From contig JALHCK010000016.1 in the NCBI GenBank assembly GCA_022841205.1, forward strand, positions 1-21,436: 21,436 nucleotides of DNA, written 5' to 3'. Below the pieces are notes generated by a model, which was not told the DNA's origin, ran no database searches, and saw only the letters and a list, made by a program, of their open reading frames with translations. Shown piece after piece: positions 1 to 7,710 of the stretch. Both the position numbers and the translations under genes were made by a program. Position 1 is the first letter of the stretch, and each line of letters opens with the position of its first letter. Origin of the DNA: Methanomicrobiales archaeon (lineage in GTDB: Archaea > Halobacteriota > Methanomicrobia > Methanomicrobiales > Methanospirillaceae).

Positions 1-30
1 TATTGCTCCACAAAATCTAATAGTTCCATG
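1..30 (-). CDS. Probable start of a gene running off the left edge (partial)
   Basis: On the minus strand an ATG at 30-28 opens a frame reading MELLDFVEQ, which leaves the window after nine or ten codons. It is preceded by AAAGGAG (bases 39-45) at about 8 bases spacing, a good Shine-Dalgarno match for this genome. The product cannot be identified from so few residues. The gene would lie downstream of the ppsA-to-methyltransferase operon on the same strand, separated from it by a terminator-like element. The start call rests only on the ribosome binding site and the ATG. Confidence 0.4.
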
Positions 31-68
31 ACCCCGTTCTCCTTTGTTGGTCCTTAGGATACGGGGTC
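30..68. repeat. Perfect 8-bp inverted repeat in the leader of the left-edge gene
   Basis: GACCCCGT (30-37) pairs with ACGGGGTC (61-68) around a 23-base loop. The repeat encloses the Shine-Dalgarno of the probable left-edge gene, so on the minus-strand transcript it would form a 5' leader hairpin with the ribosome binding site in the loop. Whether it regulates anything is inference. Confidence 0.3.
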
Positions 69-174
69 TCTGAATTTACAGAACTTTTCCTACACTATCC
101 ATTCTTTGAATCCCGATCGACCTTTCATCACAAAATTTAGACAGATTGATAAAAATTATTCTTATCTTGGAGAG

Positions 175-192
175 TTTTTTCAATCCAAAAAA
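175..192. terminator. Bidirectional T-run/A-run terminator element
   Basis: Six T (175-180), the spacer CAATCC and six A (187-192) form a symmetric element. On the minus strand it gives a T6 run 20 bases after the methyltransferase stop codon, which is what an archaeal oligo-T terminator looks like. It is the likely 3' end of the five-gene operon. Confidence 0.5.
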
Positions 193-211
193 CGTGGTAA
201 CCCCTCAAACC

Positions 212-832
212 TCATTCAATTCTCCATATGACCATTACCTCCACCGGGATCTCTCTAACATTGTCCCTGTGGAAGGAAAACATCCGTTTAATGGGGAGAA
301 GTCCTCTGATCACTTCATGGATCTCTGCTCTGCCAGCCAGATACGTTTGAATAAAGGGGGTGCTCCCGGCATTGAAGATCCCGTATACCCGGGGAGCGAT
401 CTCAAGGGCGGCATCGATAAACGGTCGATCGGCGTGGACGTTCTGGGCGCCAAAAGGTGGGTTCATCACCACCGTGTCGCATGGACCAATGGGTGGGATG
501 ATCTCCGGATCCCCGACCCTGGCACATAAGAACATCACCTCTACGCCGGCCTTGACGGCATTCTCCCGTGCGGTGGAGAGCACCGCCTCGTCTGCTTCAA
601 CTCCCACCACTTCACGGGCACCGAGCAGCGCTGCACCAATGGACAGGATCCCGGTGCCGCAGCCCAGGTCGCACACTCTCCTTCCGCCGATATCCCCCTT
701 CATAGCGGCATGGTAGAGAAGCCGGGCGGCGAGCGGGGCGGGGGTTTGGTACTGTTCCAGGCGCGCTGAAGGGGATGTGAAGCCGGCAATTTTCTCAAGC
801 AGCCGCTCGAGTTCATTGAGCCGCATAGTCAT
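212..832 (-). CDS. METTL5-like archaeal rRNA N6-adenine methyltransferase
   Basis: A 206-residue class I SAM-dependent methyltransferase. The SAM-binding motif DLGCGTG is at residues 55-61 and the catalytic NPPF motif of N6-adenine/amino methylases is at 124-127, followed by AQNVHADRPFI as in the archaeal COG2263/METTL5 group. That group methylates a 16S/18S rRNA adenosine; here the target is inferred from the family. The N-terminus (LERLLEKIAGF, then LEQYQTP) also matches the family. It is the last gene of the operon. Its ATG overlaps the dph2 stop by 4 bases (ATGA), which implies translational coupling. A second in-frame ATG lies two codons downstream. The length is normal for the family. 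Confidence 0.85.
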   Translation of the reverse strand: MTMRLNELERLLEKIAGFTSPSARLEQYQTPAPLAARLLYHAAMKGDIGGRRVCDLGCGTGILSIGAALLGAREVVGVEADEAVLSTARENAVKAGVEVMFLCARVGDPEIIPPIGPCDTVVMNPPFGAQNVHADRPFIDAALEIAPRVYGIFNAGSTPFIQTYLAGRAEIHEVIRGLLPIKRMFSFHRDNVREIPVEVMVIWRIE

Positions 833-1770
833 TCAATCTCATCAATCCGGTAATTATCCCAGTCGCGCACCCCGCAGAGGATCTCGAACTCCGGAGGAGT
901 GAGGACCGGGACCGGAAACCGGATCTGGTCATCGTAAGCAAGCCGGGGGCATGCGGTATTCACATAGGCGCCGAAGCCAAGATTGAGGAGCTCATCGGGG
1001 CTGACCTCGCCCATGAAGATGAGAAAGGCACGGTCCGATAGACCGGCGAGTTCTTGCGCAAGGTCAAACCGGTTCTGACCCGGCTTGCGGCTGACGATGA
1101 TCCCGAACCGGTCTGCACCTCTCGCCTTCTCGATGATCGCATGCCGCTTCATCAGGAACCTGCGCCCATCGACTTCCTGCGCCTCCCCGGTCAGGGGATC
1201 AAGGGCAACAACATTGGCATTGGTGGCGAGGCTTACCCCAAGAGGGTGGAAGATCCCGGTGGCGATAACCAGGATGTCGGTTGCCTCCGGGATATGGGCT
1301 GCCGGGAATGAGCAACCGAGGATCTGGCCGTTCTCGGGAGTCCTTCCACCCCCTGGCCGGATAATCGCCCGGAATCCGCATGAATTGAGCATCTCACGGA
1401 CTGTCTGGAGCAGGTGGGTGTGCTGGGTGGTGGCGACGAGCCCGATGGTGGTGCCCAGGAAGTATGGGATCGCTGCGGTAACGATGGCCGGGTCGAAATC
1501 AACCCTGTATGGCTGGTAGATGATGCGGGGATGGGGAATGATGGGGGTATGCCCGAAGTGGACCAGAACATCGGCATACTCAAGGAGATCGAGGGCGAGA
1601 TCACATGCCCCATAGCACGGATCGCCGCTGATCAGAACCTTGAATCCTTCATCCCGGAGCCTTGCGGCAACCTCTCCCGACCTTCGCTTCAGGCCGGCCG
1701 GGAACTGGAGGGCGACTATATGGGCTTCCCGCTCCCGCAACGTCCGGGCGAGATCAGAAATACCGGTCAA
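829..1770 (-). CDS. dph2: Diphthamide biosynthesis enzyme Dph2 (TTG start)
   Basis: Archaeal Dph2 is a radical-SAM-like [4Fe-4S] enzyme that transfers the 3-amino-3-carboxypropyl group of SAM to a histidine of elongation factor 2, the first step of diphthamide synthesis. Three conserved cysteine sites are visible: GDPCYGACD (C52/C56), GCSFP (C153) and NTACPRLA (C274), counted from the TTG start. The frame is open upstream to 1899, but that extension (MVPSIRSGQKWP and onward) reads antisense-like sequence inside hpt and matches no Dph2 N-terminus. A TTG at 1770-1768, preceded by a GGTG, gives 313 residues, close to normal archaeal length, and the overlap with hpt falls to 17 bases. The start choice is inference; the enzyme call is firm. 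Confidence 0.87.
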   Translation of the reverse strand: MTGISDLARTLREREAHIVALQFPAGLKRRSGEVAARLRDEGFKVLISGDPCYGACDLALDLLEYADVLVHFGHTPIIPHPRIIYQPYRVDFDPAIVTAAIPYFLGTTIGLVATTQHTHLLQTVREMLNSCGFRAIIRPGGGRTPENGQILGCSFPAAHIPEATDILVIATGIFHPLGVSLATNANVVALDPLTGEAQEVDGRRFLMKRHAIIEKARGADRFGIIVSRKPGQNRFDLAQELAGLSDRAFLIFMGEVSPDELLNLGFGAYVNTACPRLAYDDQIRFPVPVLTPPEFEILCGVRDWDNYRIDEIE

Positions 1771-2302
1771 TGATCTGCACCCTGTCGGTGACCTCGATGG
1801 TAACCAGCACCTTAAACGGTCGACCGATATCCGGGTTCCCTCTCCGGATTGCAACACAGATATCGGCCACTTCTGCCCCGACCTTATCGATGGCACCAAG
1901 GAGAGCCCGGATGGTCCCTCCGGTGCTGATCACGTCGTCAACAATTACCACCCGGTCTCCAGGGATAACCCCGTTTAGGAAGAGTTGTCCTTTCGAATAT
2001 CCAGTCACCTGGTGAACGGGTATCTCCCCCGGTAGCTGGTATCCCCGCTTCCTGACGATGTTGAGGGGGATATCGGTCATGCTGGAGATAATCGATCCGA
2101 TCGGAATCCCCATAGCCTCAGCGGCAATGATCCGGTCGACGCCGTTTAAATCGAGCACCTTGATCATGGCTGTCGCGACTTCCCGGAGCACGGCCGGGTC
2201 GAGCGAAGGGACCCCATCGGTGATAGGGTGGATGAAGTAATTGTACCCGCCACGCTGTACTATCGGGCAGGTTTCAAGAGAATGAATCAACCGTTTCAGC
2301 AT
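1754..2302 (-). CDS. hpt: Archaeal hypoxanthine/guanine phosphoribosyltransferase
   Basis: A 182-residue archaeal-type Hpt of the purine salvage pathway, converting hypoxanthine (or guanine) and PRPP to the nucleotide. The PRPP-binding motif VVIVDDVISTGGT is at about residues 118-130. Family hallmarks are visible: YFIHPITDGVP near the N-terminus, EAMGIPIG, and HQVTGYSKGQLFLNG. The ATG at 2302 is chosen because it has GGTGA (2308-2312) five bases upstream and gives MLKRLIHSLE, the usual beginning; an upstream GTG/ATG extension lies inside mfnA. The gene overlaps mfnA by 29 bases and dph2 by 17. Hpt and apt-type activities cannot be separated from sequence alone. Confidence 0.88.
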   Translation of the reverse strand: MLKRLIHSLETCPIVQRGGYNYFIHPITDGVPSLDPAVLREVATAMIKVLDLNGVDRIIAAEAMGIPIGSIISSMTDIPLNIVRKRGYQLPGEIPVHQVTGYSKGQLFLNGVIPGDRVVIVDDVISTGGTIRALLGAIDKVGAEVADICVAIRRGNPDIGRPFKVLVTIEVTDRVQIIDRYF

Positions 2303-3392
2303 AATGTTCACCAATATCCTGTAAAAATGCTTCAATCATGCCGGCATGCACATGTGGCATGCAGATGATCCTGAGATGACCGTTCCGGGTGAAGGATACC
2401 TGCCAGGGATCGGGAATGGTCACGGCCTTAAAAGTCGCCACATTTACATCGGGGGTGACCACGCGCGGGATCCCAAAACTCTCCATCCCCTCAATCAACC
2501 GGCGGGTATTCCCCATGCATCCCCGGACAACCGCGGCCATTCCCTCATAGCCGAGGTATTCCAGCACCGCAAGGGCTCCTGCCACGGACCCTCCCGGCCG
2601 GGTTCCGGAGAGGGTGAACTCCTGTTTCACGGTGAGGTAAGGGGTATCAACCGAGAGCGAGCATAGATCTTTTTCATTTCGAAGCAGGAGGCATCCTGCC
2701 GGGATAGTGCTCATCCCCATTTTATGGGGATCGACGGCAATGGACTGAACCCCGGGAATGGCAAAGTCAAATTCGGGTGCCCCATCCAGGAACGGAAGCA
2801 CCATACCCCCAAACGCCGCATCGACGTGGAAAAAGATCCCGTGATCCCGTGCAAGAGCTGCAAGATCCCGGATCGGATCCACCATGCCATATTCAGTCGT
2901 CCCCGCAATCCCCACCATGCAACAGGTATTTGAATCGATTGCTTCCAAGAAGAGGTCGGGATCTGCCCTGAAATTATTGTCAAGGGGGACACCCCGCATC
3001 TCAAGGCCGGTCATATCGCAGGCTTTTTTGAATGAAAAGTGCGCTGATTCTGGGATAACAACATTTGGCGAGCTAATGTCCGATGTCGCCTTCGCGATCC
3101 GGAGCGCCTGGATGTTTGATTCGGTTCCCCCCGTTGTAGCGTATCCACAGGCACCAGGATGGTGGAAGAGCGTGCCCAGGCGGCGGATGAGGAGTTGTTC
3201 GAGCGACGCCGTCCCGGGAAACAGGCCCGGGTCGCCGAGGTTCGTCTCCATGAAAAGGGAGTGGGCGCGGATGGCAACGGGGTGGGGGAGAGTGCACATC
3301 GAGCTGAGGATATGCTGGTGATCCTTATCCTCCTGTTTCCTTGCAATCAAAAAGGAGAATAGTTCTTCTTCGGAAACCCCCTTATTCCGCAT
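2274..3392 (-). CDS. mfnA: L-tyrosine/L-aspartate decarboxylase MfnA
   Basis: A PLP-dependent group II decarboxylase. In methanogens MfnA makes tyramine from tyrosine for methanofuran and can also make beta-alanine from aspartate for coenzyme A. Visible landmarks, counted from the chosen start: SSMCTLPHP, LFMETNLGDPGLFPGT, TTGGTESN (about 87-94), FHVDAAFGG with H189 and D191, and the PLP lysine in DPHKMG (K224). The open frame extends to 3497, but the family starts with MRNKGVSEEE, so the ATG at 3392 is used, giving 372 residues. It overlaps the ppsA stop by 11 bases. No strong Shine-Dalgarno precedes it, so translation is probably coupled to ppsA. Confidence 0.9.
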   Translation of the reverse strand: MRNKGVSEEELFSFLIARKQEDKDHQHILSSMCTLPHPVAIRAHSLFMETNLGDPGLFPGTASLEQLLIRRLGTLFHHPGACGYATTGGTESNIQALRIAKATSDISSPNVVIPESAHFSFKKACDMTGLEMRGVPLDNNFRADPDLFLEAIDSNTCCMVGIAGTTEYGMVDPIRDLAALARDHGIFFHVDAAFGGMVLPFLDGAPEFDFAIPGVQSIAVDPHKMGMSTIPAGCLLLRNEKDLCSLSVDTPYLTVKQEFTLSGTRPGGSVAGALAVLEYLGYEGMAAVVRGCMGNTRRLIEGMESFGIPRVVTPDVNVATFKAVTIPDPWQVSFTRNGHLRIICMPHVHAGMIEAFLQDIGEHYAETVDSFS

Positions 3393-5652
3393 TTGTTCGT
3401 CTCGCACTTTCAAGGATAATTCGTTTCTCAGTGCGGGCGACGGTTTCCCGTATCTTTGGTACAGCGTCGATATTTGCTGAGACGCTGGTGATGCCATGGT
3501 TCACCAGCCATTCAACCATATCAGGCTCCGATCCGGCCTGGCCGCAGATCGAGCATTCAACACCATTTTCACGGCAGACCTGGATAGCACTGTCAATGAG
3601 CGCCAGCACTGCAGGGTGTTTGGGCTGGTACATGCTGGCAACGTTCTCGTTATTTCTGTCTATGGCAAGGGTATACTGGACCAGGTCGTTTGTACCAAAC
3701 GAGGCAAAGTCAATCCCGGCCTGGATAAATTCCTCGATCATCAGGGCGCAACCCGGTATCTCGATCATGATCCCTAGGGTTGCTTTCTGTGTATCCACAC
3801 CCCATTCCCGCATCATCGAGCATGCAGAGATGAACTCATCGGGGTGGGATATCATTGGAAACATTACCCCGAGGTTATTGTATCCCTGGTCCCAGAGCCT
3901 GCGGAACGCTTCAACCTGGAGACGGAACTGGGCCGGGCTCTGGAGATCCCGCCGGATTCCCCGCCATCCGAGCATTGGGTTGTGCTCATGGGGCTCGCTT
4001 GCCCCTCCTTCCATGTTCCGGAACTCATCGGTCGGGGCATCGAGCGTCCGAACCCAGACCGGTTTCCCATTAAACGCGTTGAGCACGATCTTGATCCCGC
4101 GAATCAGTTCCTGGATAAACTCCTCTTCCCGGCCGTGCGTGATAAACCAGTCCGGCGTCCGGTTCAGCCCGAGGATAAGGTGCTCGATCCGGAGCAGTCC
4201 GACCCCGTCAGCACCGGTTGCAGCTGCCCGCTCGGCCGCTTCAGGGATGGAGACGTTGACTTTAACGCTGGTTGCCGTTATAACCGGCGCTGCAGCCGGT
4301 ACTGCGTGAACAACTTTCTCAGTGGTTTTCCGCACTGTCCCCTCATAAACAAATCCCTTCTCCCCATCGATGGTAACCAGCTGACCCTGGGCAAGGACGG
4401 CGGTTGCATTCCGGGTTCCTACCACGGCAGGGGTGCCCAGTTCCCTGCTAACGATTGCGGCATGGCAGGTCATCCCGCCCTCATCGGTCACGATGGCTGC
4501 CACCTTCTGCATGGCAGGGACCATGTCCGGGTTGGTCATCCGCGTCACCAGGATGTCACCTTTCTGGATCCTGCCCGTGTCCTTGATATCCTTGACAATG
4601 GCTACCCGGCCGGTGGCAATTCCGGGTGAGGCGCCCTGACCGCGGACAAGGATAGTCTCAGTTGTTGCTTCAGCGCGGGGAACCGGAGCAGTCTGACGGA
4701 TGGTGGTTATGGGCCTGGATTGCAGGATATAGATTTCGGAACCGACTATCCCCCATTCAACGTCCTGTGGTACGCCGTAGTGGGACTCGGCAATCATCCC
4801 GAACTTAGCGAGCTGGGAGATCTCATCATCGGTGAGGACCGGGGCATCCTGCTTGTCAGGAGGGAGATCGAGGGTTCGCGTCCCATGGTCACCATCAGAG
4901 ACAATCGCGATCTTCTTCTGGGCGATGAGCCGGTCGATCACATTGCCGGTCCTCTGGTCGAGAATATACTTGTCCGGTGACACCGATCCAGAGACCACCG
5001 ACTCGCCCAGGCCCCAGGCCCCTTCGATGATGACGAGAGGCTCACCGGTCACAGGATGAGAGGTGAACATCACACCTGCTTTCTCGGCGTTGATCAGCTG
5101 CTGGACCACCACAGCGATATTGACGCTACGGTCATCGAATCCCTGTTTTGAGCGGTAGTAGATCGCCCGTGCTCCATAAAGCGAGGCCCAGCACTTCTGG
5201 ACCGCTTCGAGGAGATTCTTTTCACCCTTGATATTCAGGTAGGTCTCCTGCTGCCCGGCGAAGCTGGCATCCGGGAGATCTTCTGCCGTTGCACTGGAAC
5301 GAACGGCAACGACCATTGATCCGGAATTGAGTCTCTTATATGCCTTCTTTATCTCACCCTTAATCACAGCAGGCATCTTCTCAGCCAGGACTGCCGATTT
5401 GGCTTTCCGGGAGGCCTCCACAAGGGCTGCATTGTCATCAACATCGAGCTTCTCAAGATCTTCAAAGATGGTCTTATCGAGTCCTGTCTCGACAAGGAAC
5501 CGGCGAAACGCATACCCTGTAACAACGAACCCGCCGGGGACCGGCAGGCCGATGGATGACATCTCACCAAGCGATGCACCTTTCCCCCCTACTGCAGGAA
5601 TATCTTCTTTCCGAATCTCTTCGAGCCACAGAATATCAGGCATCTCCTTCAT
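3382..5652 (-). CDS. ppsA: Phosphoenolpyruvate synthase
   Basis: A 756-residue PEP synthase (pyruvate, water dikinase), converting pyruvate and ATP to PEP, AMP and Pi in the cytoplasm. This is the entry to gluconeogenesis in methanogens growing from acetyl-CoA. Domain order: N-terminal pyruvate/ATP-binding domain (GGKGASLGEMS near residue 22, VRSSATAEDLP near 118), swivelling phosphohistidine domain with GGMTCHAAIVSRE (H397), and C-terminal PEP-binding TIM barrel with FGTNDLVQYTLAIDR and catalytic Cys in CSICGQAGS (C703). Length is normal. The ATG at 5652 has GGTG at 5658-5661; a second ATG three codons on would put its GGAG too close. It is the first gene of the minus-strand operon. Confidence 0.95.
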   Translation of the reverse strand: MKEMPDILWLEEIRKEDIPAVGGKGASLGEMSSIGLPVPGGFVVTGYAFRRFLVETGLDKTIFEDLEKLDVDDNAALVEASRKAKSAVLAEKMPAVIKGEIKKAYKRLNSGSMVVAVRSSATAEDLPDASFAGQQETYLNIKGEKNLLEAVQKCWASLYGARAIYYRSKQGFDDRSVNIAVVVQQLINAEKAGVMFTSHPVTGEPLVIIEGAWGLGESVVSGSVSPDKYILDQRTGNVIDRLIAQKKIAIVSDGDHGTRTLDLPPDKQDAPVLTDDEISQLAKFGMIAESHYGVPQDVEWGIVGSEIYILQSRPITTIRQTAPVPRAEATTETILVRGQGASPGIATGRVAIVKDIKDTGRIQKGDILVTRMTNPDMVPAMQKVAAIVTDEGGMTCHAAIVSRELGTPAVVGTRNATAVLAQGQLVTIDGEKGFVYEGTVRKTTEKVVHAVPAAAPVITATSVKVNVSIPEAAERAAATGADGVGLLRIEHLILGLNRTPDWFITHGREEEFIQELIRGIKIVLNAFNGKPVWVRTLDAPTDEFRNMEGGASEPHEHNPMLGWRGIRRDLQSPAQFRLQVEAFRRLWDQGYNNLGVMFPMISHPDEFISACSMMREWGVDTQKATLGIMIEIPGCALMIEEFIQAGIDFASFGTNDLVQYTLAIDRNNENVASMYQPKHPAVLALIDSAIQVCRENGVECSICGQAGSEPDMVEWLVNHGITSVSANIDAVPKIRETVARTEKRIILESARRTNAE

Positions 5653-5684
5653 ACACGCACCACTATTTACTCAACTGTTATGTA

Positions 5685-5696
5685 CTTAATAAATTA
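5685..5696 (-). promoter_or_regulatory. TATA-like element for ppsA operon
   Basis: On the minus strand the sequence TAATTTATTAAG lies about 35-45 bases before the ppsA ATG. With the usual archaeal spacing of about 25 bases it would give a short 5' leader that still contains the GGTG site. It shares the 144-bp gap with the serA promoter, so one regulator could act on both. Confidence 0.4.
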
Positions 5697-5733
5697 TCAT
5701 TATCCGTTGAGGTTTTCGCCGTTCAGATTTACT

Positions 5734-5746
5734 GGTTATTTTAAGC
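5734..5746 (+). promoter_or_regulatory. TATA-like element for serA
   Basis: GGTTATTTTAAGC is the best TATA-like match upstream of serA on the plus strand. Standard spacing would put the transcript start near 5765-5770, about 30 bases before the ATG. No strong Shine-Dalgarno lies in that leader. Confidence 0.35.
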
Positions 5747-5796
5747 AGGCCGGCTTTTGTAAGAACAAGACTCAATAGCTTGGACGTATTAACAAT

Positions 5797-7410
5797 ATGG
5801 GTTTTAGCGTGAGCTACAAGGTTCTGGTCAGCGATCCGCTGGCCAAAGAAGGACTGGACATACTCATCAAAGAGTTCCAGGTGGACGTGAAAACGGATCT
5901 CTCCGAGGACAATCTGGTTGGCATCATCGGCGAATATGATGCACTCCTTGTCCGGAGCGGGACCGAGGTAACCGCCCGGGTGATCGAGGCGGGCGTCCGG
6001 CTCAGGTTCATCGGCAGGGCTGGCGCTGGGGTTGACAATATCGATATGGCTGCGGCGACCCGGCGGGGAATCATCGTTGCCAACGCGCCGGAAGGAAACA
6101 CCCTTGCCGCGACCGAGCATACCATGGCCATGATGCTTTCCCTTGCACGGAATATACCGCAGGCCAACAGCTCCCTCAAGAAGAAAGAGTGGAAACGTTC
6201 GAAGTTCATGGGTGTTGAGGTAAACGAGAAGACACTCGGGGTTGTCGGGCTCGGGAGGATCGGGCGCGAGGTTGTAAAACGGGCAAATGTGCTCGGGATG
6301 CATTGCGTCGGGTATGATCCGTTCATCAGCAAGGAAATAGCATCGCAGATGGGGGTTGAAGCTCTCTCTCTCGAAGAGCTCTTCAAGGTTGCCGATATCA
6401 TCACCGTTCACACCCCGCTTATCAAGGAGACACGGCATATCATCAATACAAAGAGTATCGCCACCATGAAGGATGGGGTGCGGATAATCAACTGTGCCCG
6501 CGGCGGGATAATCAATGAAAAAGATCTCTACGATGCAATCGTGGCCGGCAAGGTTGCGGGAGCGGCGCTCGATGTATTTGAAGAAGAACCCCCGCTAAAT
6601 TCTCCCCTGCTCACGCTTGATAATGTGATTACCACCCCCCATCTGGGCGCAAGTACTGTGGAGGCTCAGACAAATGTTGCAGTCTCCATTGCCAAACAGT
6701 GCATATCGGTGCTCAAGGGCGGATCGGCAAAGTATACAGTGAATGCCCCGATTATCCCTCCCGAGCACGCTGATACTATTGAGCCGTTTGCCTACCTTGC
6801 AGAGAAGATGGCGCGGTTCCTCGCCCAGCTTACCCCCGGCAGGCTTGAGAAGGTGGAATTCACGTATGGCGGAGACCTTGCCCGGATCGGCAACAACACC
6901 CGGTTCATCACCCTGATGGCTCTGAAGGGGCTGCTAGACCCTATCCTGCAGGTGCCGGTCAACATCGTGAACGCAGAGTTTGTCGCCAAGGAGCGGGGTA
7001 TCAGCATTGCGGAGACGACCACCCCCGAATCCGGAGGTTTCCGGAGCCTGGTCACCATCCGGGTGAAGACCGACCAGAAAGAGGAGACTATGAGCGGGAC
7101 AGTCTTCATGAAGGGCCGCTCCCGCATCGTAGCCATCGGTGGCTACACCATGGACATGATCCCGGAAGGTTATGTTATCGTATCACGACACCTTGATAAG
7201 CCCGGGGTCATCGGCCGGGCTTCGACCATTCTTGGCAAGAGAAACATCAACATTGCCGGGATGCAGGTGGGACGCATCAGGCCCGGAGAGGAAGCCATCA
7301 TGGTCCTGAACGTGGACTCGGAGGTTCCGGCAGATATAATGGGCGAGATCCGGTCCATGCCCGGGATTTTTACGGCGGTGTTTGTAAAGATCTCTGACAA
7401 ACTTATCTGA
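5797..7410 (+). CDS. serA: D-3-phosphoglycerate dehydrogenase (long form with ACT domain)
   Basis: First enzyme of serine synthesis, oxidising 3-phosphoglycerate with NAD+. The N-terminal substrate domain is split around a Rossmann NAD domain with GLGRIG at 151-156. The catalytic set is visible: R235 in NCARGG, E264 in FEEEPP and H282 in PHLGAST. Residues about 320-455 form the intervening allosteric substrate-binding (ASB) domain, and about 463-537 an ACT domain (VSRHLDKPGVIGRASTILG) of the type that binds serine for feedback control. At 537 residues it is a typical long-form SerA. An in-frame GTG four codons after the ATG (5809) is an alternative start giving the more usual SYKVLVSDPLA beginning. 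It is transcribed divergently from ppsA and has no partner downstream. Confidence 0.94.
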   Translation: MGFSVSYKVLVSDPLAKEGLDILIKEFQVDVKTDLSEDNLVGIIGEYDALLVRSGTEVTARVIEAGVRLRFIGRAGAGVDNIDMAAATRRGIIVANAPEGNTLAATEHTMAMMLSLARNIPQANSSLKKKEWKRSKFMGVEVNEKTLGVVGLGRIGREVVKRANVLGMHCVGYDPFISKEIASQMGVEALSLEELFKVADIITVHTPLIKETRHIINTKSIATMKDGVRIINCARGGIINEKDLYDAIVAGKVAGAALDVFEEEPPLNSPLLTLDNVITTPHLGASTVEAQTNVAVSIAKQCISVLKGGSAKYTVNAPIIPPEHADTIEPFAYLAEKMARFLAQLTPGRLEKVEFTYGGDLARIGNNTRFITLMALKGLLDPILQVPVNIVNAEFVAKERGISIAETTTPESGGFRSLVTIRVKTDQKEETMSGTVFMKGRSRIVAIGGYTMDMIPEGYVIVSRHLDKPGVIGRASTILGKRNINIAGMQVGRIRPGEEAIMVLNVDSEVPADIMGEIRSMPGIFTAVFVKISDKLI

Positions 7411-7647
7411 TCATACTTTTTAGATCTCTAGCCTTCCACTCTCCGACTTATAAAGCTGTGAATACTACCGATCTTGGTGTTCCAGCCTTTCCCTGCGCAG
7501 AATTACTACAGCACTCTACTGGCCTGAACTTTCGGATTCATGGGTTGTTTTAGTTAAAATATACAAATTGACACGAGTTGTCGTTTGATACTTAATCAGA
7601 GATGCATCGTCAGCAATCTTTGAACAAACAGTGGATAAGATCCGGAT

Positions 7648-7656
7648 TTATATAAT
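7648..7656. promoter_or_regulatory. Isolated archaeal TATA-like sequence TTTATATAA
   Basis: A strong match to the archaeal TATA box lies in the 288-bp gap between serA and the glycosyltransferase gene, yet no coding gene starts within promoter distance on either strand. It could drive a small RNA or be chance in A+T-rich DNA. Confidence 0.25.
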
Positions 7657-7658
7657 TG

Positions 7659-7710
7659 GGAGATCAGGAAATATGCCTGATCTCCGGGCAGGAACAACCT
7701 AACGTTCCTG
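7659..7710. repeat. Two tandem hairpins at the 3' end of the GT4 gene
   Basis: GGAGATCAGG (7659-7668) and CCTGATCTCC (7676-7685) form a perfect 10-bp stem with a 7-base loop. Next to it CAGGAAC (7689-7695) pairs with GTTCCTG (7704-7710) around an 8-base loop that contains the GT4 stop codon. On the minus strand the two hairpins follow directly at the gene's 3' end without a clear T-run. They may terminate or stabilise the glycosyltransferase message. Confidence 0.5.

Noticed and set aside
146..529. Plus-strand 127-codon frame over the methyltransferase gene
   Set aside because: Overlaps the catalytic domain of a clear methyltransferase on the other strand; no family likeness.
3341..4309. Plus-strand 322-codon frame
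   Set aside because: Antisense shadow of ppsA, whose reading is beyond doubt; Ser/Arg-rich composition typical of a mirror frame.
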